Positions 26,945 through 38,700 of a DNA stretch of 64,000 nucleotides are shown here, in pieces; within the stretch, counting starts at the first letter, position 1, and each line of letters begins with the position of its first letter. A model generated the notes under the pieces. The model ran no database searches and was not told the origin of the DNA. It saw only the letters and a program-made list of their open reading frames with translations. Location of the stretch: contig JAMFSJ010000002.1 in NCBI GenBank assembly GCA_026225255.1, forward strand, positions 124,001 through 188,000, given 5' to 3'. The stretch is from Methylacidimicrobium fagopyrum (GTDB taxonomy: Bacteria; Verrucomicrobiota; Verrucomicrobiia; Limisphaerales; UBA11358). The translations under genes and the position numbers were made by a program.

Positions 26945-28027
26945 TTACTTTACGTTTGGCACGGCGACGACGCCCCACGGGCTGCCGGGCGATTTGACGC
27001 GCGCAATTTCTTTTTCCGTCGCGAGGTCGATCACCGAAACGTCATCCGACGGGCCATTGGCGGCGAATAGAAATTTTCCATCCGGCGAAAATGCCAGGCC
27101 CCACGGACGTTTACCTACGGGAATCGTGTTCAATACTTCGTAAGTGTTCGCATCGATCACGACCACCGTGCCGCCGCGCCCGGTGCTCGCATAAACTTTT
27201 TTACCATCGGGTGAAACCAACACGCACTGTGGCCGCGCTTGCGGTGGCAGCTTGATAACCTTCAAAAGTTTTTGGTTCACCGTATCCATCACGTTCAATT
27301 CGCCCACCGATTCCGACGGGATGAATGCCCGCGACCCGTCCGGTAGAAACGCGATGCTGCGCGGGCGCGGATGAACCACGACGTGCCCAATGATTTTGAA
27401 CGTGTCGGCGTCAATGGCGAAAACATCACCGCCGGTTTCACAGGTGATGTAGAAAACTTTGCCGTCCGGACGGACGCCGGAGCCTTCCGGTTCGCGGGTG
27501 ATGGGAATGAAGGTGATAATTTTCCCCGTCACCGTGTCCAGCACCGTCGCCACGCCCACGTCTTCATTGGAAATGTAAATCCGTTTTCCATCCGGGCTTA
27601 AACAGAATTGTTCCGGGTCGGAGCCGACGGGAATTTTGCGCAGGAATTTTTTTTGTGCGACATCCACCATGCCCATACCGTCAGCGGCCTTGTCGGATTT
27701 AGCGTCGGCATCGTCATCCTCGCCATGGCCTTTGGCGAAGATCGGATTGCCATTGGCGTCGAGCTTCGGCGGCGGTTCAATCGGGGTGCCGCTCAAGGCA
27801 ACATAAATGGTCTGACCATCGGGACTGGCATGAATACCGCGCGGACGTTTGCCCACGGGAATCGTGTCGGTGACTTTGAAGTCGCTGCCATTGATGACGG
27901 TGAGCGTCCCGGATTTTTCGTTGGAGACAAAGATCTGGTAACCGCCGGCTTGTGCTGGATTGATGGGAGATAACCAGCCGGCGAGCAGCAGGGCGGCGTA
28001 GGCGGTGAAACGAGGAGTGATTTTCAT
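26945..28027 (-). CDS. Secreted YVTN-family beta-propeller protein
   Basis: A 360-residue exported protein with signal peptide (1-27, ending NPAQA) followed by a seven-bladed YVTN-type propeller. Repeats include VINGSDFKVTDTIPVGKRPRG, SPDGKRIYISNED, VLDTVTGKIITFIPI, FLPDGSRAFIPSES and VIDANTYEVLNTIPVGKRPWG, with SPDGK turns throughout. An acidic insert (GHGEDDDADAKSD, about residues 105-120) interrupts one blade. Such propellers are often found with cytochromes and TonB receptors in periplasmic oxidation systems, but no catalytic residues are recognisable. Its stop codon nearly abuts that of the convergent TonB receptor gene. It begins 56 bp after the pseudopilin stop on the same strand. Confidence 0.88.
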   Translation of the reverse strand: MKITPRFTAYAALLLAGWLSPINPAQAGGYQIFVSNEKSGTLTVINGSDFKVTDTIPVGKRPRGIHASPDGQTIYVALSGTPIEPPPKLDANGNPIFAKGHGEDDDADAKSDKAADGMGMVDVAQKKFLRKIPVGSDPEQFCLSPDGKRIYISNEDVGVATVLDTVTGKIITFIPITREPEGSGVRPDGKVFYITCETGGDVFAIDADTFKIIGHVVVHPRPRSIAFLPDGSRAFIPSESVGELNVMDTVNQKLLKVIKLPPQARPQCVLVSPDGKKVYASTGRGGTVVVIDANTYEVLNTIPVGKRPWGLAFSPDGKFLFAANGPSDDVSVIDLATEKEIARVKSPGSPWGVVAVPNVK

Positions 28028-28083
28028 GGGTGTTAAATGTTTAAATTAAATCGAGTTGTCAGTAGAAAATTTTGACCGGTCAA

Positions 28084-28869
28084 TCATGGCAAAAGTGTTC
28101 TGCTATCTTTGATGAACTGCGTGCGGCCGTCTAGAAAAACCCGGTCGCGGCCACCGGCGTGAATGGTGCGGCCTTTCAGCGCGGGATCAACGGTCGGAAC
28201 GGTTTGCGGATAATACGGATCAACGGCCAACTCCACATCCGTCACGCCATTGATAGGGCCAAGCGTGGCATCCGTGAGGCTCGCCGCTTCGAGGTCGGAT
28301 ACCGCTTGCGCTTGCGATTTGCCCCAAAAATCCTCCTGGCCCACGGGATCATCAGGTCGATCAAACCGCCACGCCCAATAACGGCTGAGCGGAGCGTTCG
28401 TGTCATTGCCAGTAGCTTGAACGGACTGAATGGCATTGCCGGTCGGCGAGTTCAATGCCGTGGGGCAGGACCAGATATTGAGATTTGGACAATAGCTCTG
28501 AAAATTCGTGGCCGCCCAGCCAGCGCGCGGATCGGATGGCGGCCACGTAGTCCACGGATGATAGCCGCCGGGTAAACTGTTTTTTAAATCACGCCGATCG
28601 GGAAAATGATCATTCGCGTCGTTGAGATACATTTGAAAAACCAAGCCGATCTGTTTGAGGTTCGAGAGACAGACCGCCGTTTGCCCTTTTTGTTTGGCCC
28701 GGGCCAGCGCGGGCAGCAGCAGCGCGGCTAGGATCGCAATGATAGCGATCACGACGAGCAACTCGATCAACGTAAAAGCGGCTCGTATCCGGCGGTCTTT
28801 CGCTGGCGGCGCCGCGCGGTGCTTATTGCCGGAGCACGCGATAGAAGCGGTTGGGATAGTTAGCGGCAT
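28084..28869 (-). CDS. Pseudopilin-like protein with exact H-X9-DG motif
   Basis: A 261-residue protein with a long leader (about 33 residues, basic end KDRRIRAA) before the prepilin segment [20 protein letters not shown]. The start was placed at the ATG 28869-28867 rather than the TTG three codons upstream. The C-terminus holds [12 protein letters not shown], which fits H-X9-DG exactly, marking the prepilin-type processing-associated domain of Planctomycetes and Verrucomicrobiota. The middle has conserved Cys and Trp residues ([12 protein letters not shown]). The N-terminal 47 bp overlap the 3' end of the giant protein gene upstream on the same strand, so the pair is probably co-transcribed, mirroring the 19497/21879 pair. 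Confidence 0.87.
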   Translation of the reverse strand: MPLTIPTASIACSGNKHRAAPPAKDRRIRAAFTLIELLVVIAIIAILAALLLPALARAKQKGQTAVCLSNLKQIGLVFQMYLNDANDHFPDRRDLKNSLPGGYHPWTTWPPSDPRAGWAATNFQSYCPNLNIWSCPTALNSPTGNAIQSVQATGNDTNAPLSRYWAWRFDRPDDPVGQEDFWGKSQAQAVSDLEAASLTDATLGPINGVTDVELAVDPYYPQTVPTVDPALKGRTIHAGGRDRVFLDGRTQFIKDSRTLLP

Positions 28870-31800
28870 TGATATCAAAAAGATTGAATAGGTTGGTGAC
28901 GGCTAGGTTGGTGCTGATAGGCATCCAGTTGATCAGGTTGGTCGAGGCTTGCAACACGTAGTTACTGCCGGTCTGGCCGGCAAAACCCAGTTCGAAAATG
29001 TTATTGGTAAAACCTTGCGAGGTGAAGTGCAGCGGCTCCACCAGGAACAGGGCGCTGAGCGCCACGCTATTATTGTAGTTGGTTTCAAAGGCGTTCGCCG
29101 AAACGATCGCGTTATTCAGCAGGTTGAACGGGCTGGTGTAAAGCAGCGAATTGGTCGTAGGCAGCGAACCATCGAGCGTGTAATAGACTGCCGCATTGGT
29201 ATCCGGCGCCGCGAGTGTGACGTTGACCGAGGCCGTATAGCTGCCGCCATTGGGGGTGATGGTGGGCGGCGCCAGCGCGGGCGTGCCAGGTAAGCTATTG
29301 ATCCAGTCGGCAAAGACTTGCACGGCATTGGTATCAATGAGCGCGCGGGCCAGCGGGGGCATCTTGTAGGCATTGTTAGTCGTGTTTATCCGTTGCCAGA
29401 TCATCGAACGCCAAACGTCTTGCGACTTGATGATGCAGGCGTGGTCGTAACCCAATGAGACGGCCGCTGGATAGTTTGTAATATTTTGATTTACAAGTGA
29501 CGTGTCATAGCGGGCATCCAGCGTAATGCCGGTGCCGCCGGGCTGATGGCATTGGGCGCAGTTTGCGTCGAGGTAAGAACGGGCGCGATCTTGCAACGAC
29601 GCGGTAAGGTTGGTTAAGGCAGATAGTTTTTCAAAGTTTGTAAGGTTGCGCTCGTCAAACGCCGGATTAAATAATCCGAGCCGATTCAGCGTTCGCAATT
29701 GATTGTCGGTGACACCAGTGGTGGGGTAGGTCTGACTATTGTTTAACTGACGCGTGTTTAATCCAAGAACGTAATTAGCAACATGGGTATGACACTGGAG
29801 GCAGTCCGCTGGGCTGGGATAATACCAGGTTTGCGTCGTCGTGCCGGTGGCGTTGGTGATCGTGATCGCTTCGGATAAACTGCCCGCGAGTAAGTCAGCG
29901 TCGCTGTTATCCGCGCGCCATTTGTAGGTCACGCCGTAGACTTGGCCGTTAATGTCGCGCATCAGCAGCCGTGTCTCAAGACGGCGGAGCACGTTTTGGT
30001 TTCGCGTATCGGTGTTCAACTCAAACGTTTTTACAAACACCGTTCCGGCGGGGAACGTCCATGAGCCCGTGGGCGCGAACGCAATCTGCTGGTCGGGAGT
30101 AATCGTGCCGCCATTATTGGGCACGGCAAGATATCGGATCTTGTAAGCGCCGTCCGACCAAAGCGGGGTGTTCGGGGTGTAAGTGATCAACCCGTTCACC
30201 GGCGTCATGTTAGGCGTGTTGGTAAATACGCCGGTCGCTGAAAGCAACGCGGGTAGCGTGCCGTTAAACGTGGTCGGCATATTGAAGAACGCCGGGACAG
30301 TTCCATTGCTAGAAAGTCCATAAGGTTGGCCGCTGCCGGGATTGACGCTAATGTTAACGGGCGCGGAAGTGCTGCTTAAACCGGACCCATCCACCGCCAC
30401 TGCGGTCAACGCATAATTGCCAGCCGCCAGGCCTGTGGCGGTCAGCGCGTAAGGTGCATTGCTGACGCTTCCCAGGAAGACGTTTGGGTTGGAATAGAAA
30501 CTCACATGGTTGACGGAATTATAAAGTAAATCGGCATTCGCACTAATCGTCACACTGGCGGCCGCGGTGAAGTTGGTGGCGCTGCCAGTCGGCCCAGTCA
30601 GAACAACCGACGGCGGGGTAGTTGTAAAGGGATATAACTGTGTTTGCGGAATAATGGCTAACGGTGTTGAGGGACTACTCCATGCAAGCGAAACGGAGGC
30701 ATTATTAGTTTTTTCATAATAGTCCAGTTCCAGGTTGTAGAGTTGTTGCGCCACGAGAGTAAGGCTATTGCTGTGGGTCGTCGCGCCAGTCTTGTCCACC
30801 CAGTCGTTGATTAATAATTGACCGTTGAGGTAAAGCCGCACGCCGTCGTCGGCGGTAGTGGAGAAAGTATAAGTTTCGTTGAACTGCGGCTGCACCGTCC
30901 CAGTCCAGCGCACCACGAAATTATTGGTGCCAACGACTGGACTCGGTGCCCCCGTGCCCCAGTTGAAATTCACTACCGCATCCGTGCGCGTCAAAGTCGG
31001 CGGGGTGTTAAACGTCACATTGGTGAACGCCACGCTGGTCGTGTTCGTCCAGTATTGACCGAGCAGTCCAAGGCCATTGCCCGTGGCGGCAGTATTAACA
31101 AAGGAAGCACTGGCCACGCTGCTATTCACGGTTCCCGGCGCGGCGGCGAGGGTTTGAACCAAGCTCCGGCTGGTCAGATTGAATGGTCCGGTGTAAAGCG
31201 TGGAATTGGTCGTCGGAGTGGTGCCGTCCAGCGTGTAATAAATAGAAACTCCCGGCGTTATATCTGCCAATGTTACCATCACGGAATTAGTGAACGTGCC
31301 GCCCGCCGGTGAAATGGTTGGAGCCGTCAGAAAAACTCCCAGACCATAGACCGACACGGCGTATTCCGCGCCAACATAAACCTTTCCATTAGCGATGACG
31401 GGCGGAACCATTTTCACGGCGCCACCGGGATTATCGCGCAAGAGGTTCTGACTGGAGTTATACAATTCAAGCGCGAGGTTCGTTGCGTTGTAAGCGTGCA
31501 ACACGGCGGGTCCGCTACTCAAGTAGGCGTCGGCTTGAATGCTCCAGGCGATACCGTTATTCGTGCCATTGGCGGAAACCGTCGGGGTCGCACCTGGAAA
31601 ACCATAGCTGGTAGCCGACTGTGATTCGGGAGTCGCGACGATAAAACCATTAGTAATAAGAAATGCTTTCATCACATCGCCATTGCCCTGGTAATAGATC
31701 CGTTTGTTCCAGTAGGCCGGTGAACTCCACGTGCCGCCCACCGCACTGGGAAGCGACTCGACAATTTGATTGTCATTGCCGTTGATCCCATCGGTGCCGT

Positions 31801-34800
31801 TGTAATGTCCCATGTTGTCGCGGTCTAAAAGATAGATTTTTCCCTCCTTGCCGCAGCCGACGATGAGGTGAGGGTGCGCGACACTCCCCGCCGAATCCGG
31901 TAGTAGCAGCGGCCCGCCGGAGCCAAGGTCGTTGTCGGCATTTTGCAAACTGAGCTGGTTGTAGGGGGTGAAATAATCTGCCACGGCCAACCGGTTCGAA
32001 GTCGTGGAAAGCTTCACAAAACTATCGGCGTAATCGCCACCGTTAGTATTTGCGCTGAACGAGCCATTGCCGGTTTCAAAATATAAATTGGTGTTCGCAT
32101 CCACGGAGAGCCCATTGCCGCCCATCCACAACGCGCCTTCACCGGCATTGTTGCCGAAGGCCGCAATGGTTGCATTGGGGGTGGTATTGAAAACGTAGTT
32201 GGTCGAGAGCACGAGATTCGTGGCGTTGTAGCCGAACACCCAGCCATGATAAGGATCCGTGTCATCATGGCTACCGTAGGCGACGTATATCATTCCGCCC
32301 GCCAGCGTCATGGCCGGACGTTCCATGTGTTGAACGGCGGAAAAGGTGACCGTGGTTCCGTTGGCCGTTTCCGTGTAGTTGTTTCCCGATATGCCGGTGC
32401 CGGGCACGGTCGCGGCCACGACTACCGGACTGTAGGCGCGTTCGGTTCCATTGGTGATGTTCAAGGCGTGGATGCGATGAAAATAATTTGTAGAAACTCC
32501 CGCGACCGTCTCCCGGGTAAACGTATCCAGATAAATCGTGCCGGTCGCCGGATCAATCACCGGCGTGGCCGCCGTGCCTTCTTCGGGAACCACATCCAGG
32601 TTGCCGACGGTATGATAACGCCGGCCATATTCAACGCTCGGCGAAGATGCCGAGATTCCCAGATTTGTCTGCCACAATAATCCCCCATTGGTATCCCCAT
32701 TACTATCGGCATCAAACGCATAAATGGAGTCATGCATAGTGGCCACAAAGACGACATTGCGCACGCCGCGCCCGGGAATATTCAGACCATTCACGATCAG
32801 CGGCTGGGCATAAACGTAGCCATCAACCGGAACAGAGAATAGTCTGCCAAAATTGGTTGAATTCACATTCCCGGGCGTCAATAGAAATTCATTCGTGTTC
32901 TGGCCCTGCCGGGTGTTGTCATAATGATAAGTCAAAACGTTGAGCCCGGAAGTATTGGGCAAAGGTAAGACGGTGAGCGTGGCGGGCAGACTATTAGTCA
33001 CCCCGAAATAGTTGGAGGCGGTCAAGGTATAATTACCGGCGGCGGCGGTCGATAGTCCAGCCAGCGTCAAGGCACTTGAAGTTGCATTGAGGATATTGCT
33101 GCCATCATGCTGCCATTGCAGTGAAATGGGCGGTGTGCCATCTACCGTTGCCGTGAAAGTGACCAGCCCGCCAACGTAGTTTGTAATTGTAGCGGGACTG
33201 GGTGGTTGCGTGAAAAGAGGTGCGGTCGGAGGATTGACTGTCAAATTTACGACCGGGCTTACATTGGTGGCGGAACTGTTGCTGACCCGCACCGAATAAT
33301 TTCCCGAAGCGGAAACGGTGGCATTCGTCAGCGTCAAGAGACTATTGGTGGCTCCGGGAATGGCAACCCCGTTGGTCTGCCATTGATATTGTAACGCAAC
33401 CAGGCCAAAGGCATTTTCAATCAAGGTCACCGTAGTGCCGCTGAATACGTTGGTGCCGGGTGAAACCAGCGGGGCGAAAACGGGCAGGAAATGGCTGGCC
33501 CCACTAAAGAAAAGTTGCAGCACCTGCGCTTGGTTCAACGAGGAATTGAAAATGGCTACCTCGTCCATGAGCCCATTGAACGTCCGTCCACCTTGAGCAT
33601 CCGCGCCGATCAAGGTGGTGCTGTTGAAAGCTTCGGCGGTGCTGGCGACCGCATTGGTGGCAAACTGCACGCCGTTGGTATTGCACAGATAGATCACAGC
33701 GTTATCAGGCGAGATGACCAAAGAAATAAACGACCACTGTTGCACCGGCGGCACCAGGCCGGAAATCCAATTGTAAGTGTTCCCGTTGTTTTGGTTCCAA
33801 GTATAACCCAATTGCCCGCCCGTCTTAATGTTTAAACCTGACGCATCGCCATTGGGGCGGCAGAATACCAGCCCGCTATTATCCCCCGGCGTGCCGATCG
33901 GATAAATCCAAGCGGTGATCGTGACGGTGTTAGTGTTTAGATTGAGTTGCGGCAGGGTGACGAATGAGTTGGCCGCACTGCTATTGAATTGAGCTGCCGT
34001 ATTAAATGACTCCAACCCCGCAAAACCAGCGACGGGATTTGGTCCGGACACGCCATCCGTCGCGCCGGAGCCATAAGTTCCGTTGAAGTTTCCGGTCAGG
34101 TCTACCGCCGTTAAATTTCCACCCGCAGTGCTATTCGTTTCGTTGAGCCGCCAATAACCGATGGGTTTGGCTTGGCTTACCGCCGCGACAAAGGTTGCCA
34201 GCGATTGAACGGTCAATTGTGCCGTGCTGGTGGCCACCGGTCCACCGATTGAATTTGACGCGAGCAAAGTATAGCTTCCCGCATTCGCCAGTTGCAGATT
34301 CGTCAAGGTGAGGGCGGCGTTGGTCGCGCCCGGAATGTTCGCCGCCCCGCTGCCGGTGTTCGCCTGCCATTGATAGTAGATCGGCAACGTGCCGTTAAAC
34401 GCGGCGGAAAAAGTCACGCTGCCGCCCACGTAGCTCATGGAGAAAGATGGCGCGATGTCGGCGACCAGCACCGGCGAGCTCGCGGCGACTAGATTCAGGG
34501 TCACGATGCTGCTCGTGGCGCTGCCCAGACTGTTGGAGACAACCACGTCGTAATGGTATGTTTTAGGTGGCCAGCCCGAAGTTGTAATCACCAAATTAGT
34601 GGTCAGCGCGCCGGGGATGTTGGTGCGCGATCCTGCGCTTCCACCATCGGCCTGCCATTGGTAGTAAAGCGGAGATTGACCACTGGCCGTTTCGCTCAAA
34701 ATCACCGTGGTGGCGGCGTAAATGGGATTGTTAGTCGGGGAAATTGTCGGCGAACTTGGGATCGGAGAATTGACCACGGCCACGACCTCGATGCCATTCA

Positions 34801-35509
34801 ACGGTGAGCGCCAGACGCTTGAATTAGTTTCCGAGGCGATGGTGATGACCCCGCTGACGGGGACGACATTATCAATTTCAATATAATTACCGAAATCCGA
34901 AGCGGCGGCAGTGGCGGTGTTGAAATTCGCGGCATAGGTTTTCGCCTTCACGAAGCCGGTAAAGGCGCCCCCAACAGTTGCGCTGGATGTATTAAACGTC
35001 GAGGTTCCGCTTCCCAGTTGAGGCGCGTAATAGATCATCCCGTTGATCGAATAATTAGGGAGTCCATCACCATTATTGCTGGGATGGGAGGCATCACTAT
35101 AAATATAAAGAAACACATTATAGGCTGCCCCGGTCAGACCGGAAATCGTGCTGACTACCGAAACGCCGCTGCTGTGATTAGCGCCGGCATCAACATAACC
35201 GTTCATCAACGATCCATTGCCCCCGTCGGCGGTGGTGCCGCTGTGCCAACTGCCGGCCGCCGCCCCGCCGCTGAGCCCTAATGTCGCCGAGACGGATCCA
35301 TCGCTGGAATGAATTGTCCCGGACGTGAAGGTTGTGGCTGGAATATTGTTCCAATTGGTGATCGGCACCAAGCCCGCCGAACTGGTAACTGGGACAGCGG
35401 TATCGCCGACAAAATTAATCCCGAACGATTCCGCCCCCGCGAGCACTTCCGCCAGGCTGAGCGCCAGTAGGGCGAAAAACGTTGCCAGAATACCGTAATT
35501 TTTTTTCAT
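28823..35509 (-). CDS. Giant secreted multidomain protein: novel N-domain, Ig, LamG, quinoprotein-like propeller, PA14 and diheme cytochrome
   Basis: A 2228-residue exported protein. Approximate order: signal peptide (1-26); novel domain starting ESFGINFVG (27-245); two Ig domains (250-435); LamG (445-665); two Ig domains (670-850); a propeller of the PQQ-like family starting [16 protein letters not shown] (855-1345); chitobiase C-terminal domain (1350-1425); PA14 (1430-1570); Ig-like (1575-1670); HNE_0200/SO2930-type module with two CxxCH sites, CLQCH near 1903 and CAQCH near 1986; a second chitobiase domain (2055-2130); and a tail ending FYRVLRQ. From the propeller onward it is a relative of the 51320 protein. 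The frame is uninterrupted. An operator lies in the divergent gap upstream (35682). Probably an extracellular glycan-binding redox protein; neither bound PQQ nor catalysis can be shown from sequence. Confidence 0.88.
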   Translation of the reverse strand: MKKNYGILATFFALLALSLAEVLAGAESFGINFVGDTAVPVTSSAGLVPITNWNNIPATTFTSGTIHSSDGSVSATLGLSGGAAAGSWHSGTTADGGNGSLMNGYVDAGANHSSGVSVVSTISGLTGAAYNVFLYIYSDASHPSNNGDGLPNYSINGMIYYAPQLGSGTSTFNTSSATVGGAFTGFVKAKTYAANFNTATAAASDFGNYIEIDNVVPVSGVITIASETNSSVWRSPLNGIEVVAVVNSPIPSSPTISPTNNPIYAATTVILSETASGQSPLYYQWQADGGSAGSRTNIPGALTTNLVITTSGWPPKTYHYDVVVSNSLGSATSSIVTLNLVAASSPVLVADIAPSFSMSYVGGSVTFSAAFNGTLPIYYQWQANTGSGAANIPGATNAALTLTNLQLANAGSYTLLASNSIGGPVATSTAQLTVQSLATFVAAVSQAKPIGYWRLNETNSTAGGNLTAVDLTGNFNGTYGSGATDGVSGPNPVAGFAGLESFNTAAQFNSSAANSFVTLPQLNLNTNTVTITAWIYPIGTPGDNSGLVFCRPNGDASGLNIKTGGQLGYTWNQNNGNTYNWISGLVPPVQQWSFISLVISPDNAVIYLCNTNGVQFATNAVASTAEAFNSTTLIGADAQGGRTFNGLMDEVAIFNSSLNQAQVLQLFFSGASHFLPVFAPLVSPGTNVFSGTTVTLIENAFGLVALQYQWQTNGVAIPGATNSLLTLTNATVSASGNYSVRVSNSSATNVSPVVNLTVNPPTAPLFTQPPSPATITNYVGGLVTFTATVDGTPPISLQWQHDGSNILNATSSALTLAGLSTAAAGNYTLTASNYFGVTNSLPATLTVLPLPNTSGLNVLTYHYDNTRQGQNTNEFLLTPGNVNSTNFGRLFSVPVDGYVYAQPLIVNGLNIPGRGVRNVVFVATMHDSIYAFDADSNGDTNGGLLWQTNLGISASSPSVEYGRRYHTVGNLDVVPEEGTAATPVIDPATGTIYLDTFTRETVAGVSTNYFHRIHALNITNGTERAYSPVVVAATVPGTGISGNNYTETANGTTVTFSAVQHMERPAMTLAGGMIYVAYGSHDDTDPYHGWVFGYNATNLVLSTNYVFNTTPNATIAAFGNNAGEGALWMGGNGLSVDANTNLYFETGNGSFSANTNGGDYADSFVKLSTTSNRLAVADYFTPYNQLSLQNADNDLGSGGPLLLPDSAGSVAHPHLIVGCGKEGKIYLLDRDNMGHYNGTDGINGNDNQIVESLPSAVGGTWSSPAYWNKRIYYQGNGDVMKAFLITNGFIVATPESQSATSYGFPGATPTVSANGTNNGIAWSIQADAYLSSGPAVLHAYNATNLALELYNSSQNLLRDNPGGAVKMVPPVIANGKVYVGAEYAVSVYGLGVFLTAPTISPAGGTFTNSVMVTLADITPGVSIYYTLDGTTPTTNSTLYTGPFNLTSRSLVQTLAAAPGTVNSSVASASFVNTAATGNGLGLLGQYWTNTTSVAFTNVTFNTPPTLTRTDAVVNFNWGTGAPSPVVGTNNFVVRWTGTVQPQFNETYTFSTTADDGVRLYLNGQLLINDWVDKTGATTHSNSLTLVAQQLYNLELDYYEKTNNASVSLAWSSPSTPLAIIPQTQLYPFTTTPPSVVLTGPTGSATNFTAAASVTISANADLLYNSVNHVSFYSNPNVFLGSVSNAPYALTATGLAAGNYALTAVAVDGSGLSSTSAPVNISVNPGSGQPYGLSSNGTVPAFFNMPTTFNGTLPALLSATGVFTNTPNMTPVNGLITYTPNTPLWSDGAYKIRYLAVPNNGGTITPDQQIAFAPTGSWTFPAGTVFVKTFELNTDTRNQNVLRRLETRLLMRDINGQVYGVTYKWRADNSDADLLAGSLSEAITITNATGTTTQTWYYPSPADCLQCHTHVANYVLGLNTRQLNNSQTYPTTGVTDNQLRTLNRLGLFNPAFDERNLTNFEKLSALTNLTASLQDRARSYLDANCAQCHQPGGTGITLDARYDTSLVNQNITNYPAAVSLGYDHACIIKSQDVWRSMIWQRINTTNNAYKMPPLARALIDTNAVQVFADWINSLPGTPALAPPTITPNGGSYTASVNVTLAAPDTNAAVYYTLDGSLPTTNSLLYTSPFNLLNNAIVSANAFETNYNNSVALSALFLVEPLHFTSQGFTNNIFELGFAGQTGSNYVLQASTNLINWMPISTNLAVTNLFNLFDINAANYPNRFYRVLRQ

Positions 35510-35681
35510 GGTTATGATCGATCAATTGCTTCCGGTCCTAAATCATCCTTGAAAGCATGAAGTTTCAGCCATTTTCAATAACCATCGGCGCTTGCGGCTT
35601 GAAAAGCGTTGAAAGGTCGGCTTGGAAAACAACATGATTGGAATTCCGTAGAGGGTATACAACTTAATTTATGAATCTGAA

Positions 35682-35697
35682 TAGGCAATGTGGCCTA
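35682..35697 (+). promoter_or_regulatory. 7-2-7 inverted-repeat operator, copy 2
   Basis: TAGGCAA-TG-TGGCCTA, flanked by AA before and TT after. It lies in the divergent gap between the giant protein gene (ATG at 35509, minus) and the GH2-SGNH gene (ATG at 35736, plus), 38 bp upstream of the latter. An in-frame ATG at 35688 falls inside the repeat and is therefore unlikely to be the real start. Confidence 0.75.
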
Positions 35698-35735
35698 TTG
35701 GGTTTTTTAAAAAAACCGCTAGCTTCGTTTTAAGC

Positions 35736-38700
35736 ATGTATTCCTCTATCGCAATCTCATTGGCTTTTACGACAACCAGCAAGTTTGGAAAATTAAGAGC
35801 TTCCATAGTTCTAATTGTTTTAACAGCGCTCGCGTTGGTTTTTGTCAACGCTGCCCAGGCTTCCGAAAATATTTCGCCACGCGAAAAATTATCCTTGGAT
35901 TTTGGTTGGAAGTTTTATCTGGGCAATCCTTGGGGCGACGTGATGAATCTGGCCAAGGCGGGTGACAATGGCGGACCGGCCAAGCCTGGTTTTTCCGATG
36001 TTGACTGGCGCACCGTTAATCTGCCGCATGATTGGGCGGTGGAACTGCCGTTCGATCGCACGGCCGATGTTAATCATGGTTTCAAACCCATTGGGCCGAA
36101 ATTTGAGACTAATGACGTCGCCTGGTATCGGCGCAACCTTGAATTGCCCCGGGCGGATGCGGGTAAGCGGTTGTGGCTTGAGTTTGACGGCGTGTATCGC
36201 GATTGCGATGTGTTCGTTAACGGGTGGTTTGTGGGGCACCACGACGATGGTTACGACAGCTTTTATTACGACATCACCGACGTGGCGCTTCCGGGTGCTA
36301 AAAATGTCATCGCGGTGAAAGTGAACGCCGCGCAATTTGAAGGTTGGTTTTACGAAGGCGCGGGGATTTATCGGCACGTCTGGTTGGTAAAAACTGCGCC
36401 GCTGGCCATCGCGCCGGACGGTATTTTTGTCGCGAGCCAATTCAAAAATAATTTTCCCCAAGGCGCCGCGCAGATCAATGTGGAAGCCAGTTTGTTGAAC
36501 CTGCAAACCAATTCGGCGGCGGCGACGGTGGTTTGCGAAGTCATTTCACCCGCCGGCCAAACGGTGGCAAAATTCACCACGTCGGGAACGGTGGCCAAGT
36601 CAGTTCCGCAAACGGTGCGGCTGCATGGAAAAGTATCGTCGCCGGTTCTCTGGTCGCCGGAATCACCCAAACTTTACCAGCTTATCACGACGGTTGAGTG
36701 CGACGGAAAAGTGGTAGACCGGAAGGAAACGGAATTTGGCATTCGCACCGTGGCCTACGATCCGAACGCCGGATTTTTATTGAACGGCAAGCATTATGAA
36801 ATTCAAGGCACCTGCAACCATCAGGACGCGGCGGGGGTCGGGGTCGCCGTGCCCGATGCCTTGCAGTATTTCCGGATCGCCGCGCTGAAAGCAATGGGTG
36901 GCAATGCCTATCGCACGTCGCACAATGCGCCGACGCCGGAATTATTGGAAGCGTGTGACCGGCTGGGAATGTTGGTGCTGGATGAAAATCGTTTGTTCGG
37001 CAGTGACGCGCAAAATCTGGCGCGGCTCAAAGGTCAAATCCTGCGCGACCGCAATCATCCCAGTGTCTTTACCTGGTCGCTGGGCAATGAAGAGTGGAAC
37101 GCTCAAGAGACCGCTACCGGCGCGGCCACCACTCGAACCATGCAAGCCTTGGTTGATGCGTTGGATCCGACCCGTCAATGCACCCTGGCGGTTAATGCCG
37201 GCGCTTATGGCGACTTTGGCATTTTTTCCGCGCTCGATGTGAAGGGGTTTAACTATCACTACGAAAGCATGGACGCTTATCATGCGGCCTTTCCGAAGGC
37301 GAACATATTGGGCACCGAACAGGCCAGTTCCATCGGCACGCGGGGCATTTATACCAACGATGCCGCGCGGGGTTATGTCACTGCTTACGACGATTATAAT
37401 CCGCGCTGGGGCTGTTCCGCCGAAGAATGGTGGAGTTACTTTGGTCCGCGTCCGTGGGCTTCGGGCGGTTTTGACTGGACCGGATTTGATTATCGCGGCG
37501 AGCCGACGCCCTATCAGTGGCCCTGTATTAGTTCGCACTTTGGCATTCTCGACACCTGTGGTTTTCCGAAGGATAATTTTTGGTATTACCAATCGTGGTG
37601 GACGACGAACGTTGTGCTACACCTGTTGCCGCATTGGAACTGGACGGGGCGGGAAGGTCAGGAAATCAGTGTGCGGGCTTTGAGTAATTGTCAGGAAGTA
37701 GAATTATTTTTGAATGGTCAAAGTCGGGGGCGCCAGACCATGAAAAAGTTTTCTGAGCTGAGGTGGATGGTCAAATATGAGCCCGGCACACTTTCAGCCA
37801 AAGGTTACAACAATGGAAAAGTTGTCGCCCAGACCAAGGTTGAAACGACCGGCGAACCGGCAGCGGTCACCTTGACGCCGGATCGCGCCACGATTGAGGC
37901 CGACGGGCGGGATGTGAGCGTGATTACCGTGGCGGTGACGGATGCGCAGGGCCGGGTGATGCCGCTGGCAACCAACCTGGTTCGTTTTACCTTGAGCGGC
38001 CCCGGCCAAATCATTGGCGTGGGTAACGGCGATCCTACTTGCCACGAACCCGATAAATTCGTGCGCAAACCTAATGTTGAACTGATTCCGATAAATGACG
38101 GCTGGCATTTTAAAGTTTTGCCGGACGTAAGAAATCAACAACTGGCCGAGCTGCAACCCGCTTACGATGATTCTAACTGGAACCAAGTAAACACCATGGC
38201 CAATGCAGATTCATTGGTGGAACCGGGACAGGCCATTTACCGCACGCATATTTCCGTGCAGGCCGGAGACTTGGCGAACGAAGCGGTGCAATTGAAAATC
38301 GGTCGGATTGATGACACTGGCTGGGTGTATGTTAATGGCAAGCTCGTGGGCGAATCTCATGACTGGGCAGCGTCGCCGAGCTTGGAAATAAAACCGTTTT
38401 TGCGCGTCGGCGACAATACGATCGCGGTGGCCGTCATCAACGCCGATGGTGCCGGTGGGCTAGGCAATAACGTGGTTTTGAAATTCGTAAAAAAGCCCGA
38501 GCCTTTAGAATGGCAGAGGAGCATCTTTAACGGTTACGCGCAAGTTCTGGTGCAGTCTGAAATGGCGGCCGGTGAAATTAAGCTGACGGCAACTGCGAAT
38601 GGCCTAGCGTCGGCGGTGGTGTTGATCAACACCGCAGAGTCCAAGCATCAGGATGACTTTGCGTTAACCACGACGGCGTCCGCTTATTTGACGGACTTTC

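Noticed and set aside
35688-35735. ATG at 35688 as the start of the GH2-SGNH gene
   Set aside because: It lies inside the operator repeat and would place a polar stretch before the signal sequence.
36942-37592. 216-codon open frame opposite the GH2-SGNH gene
   Set aside because: Arg/Ile-rich shadow of the catalytic domain coding strand.
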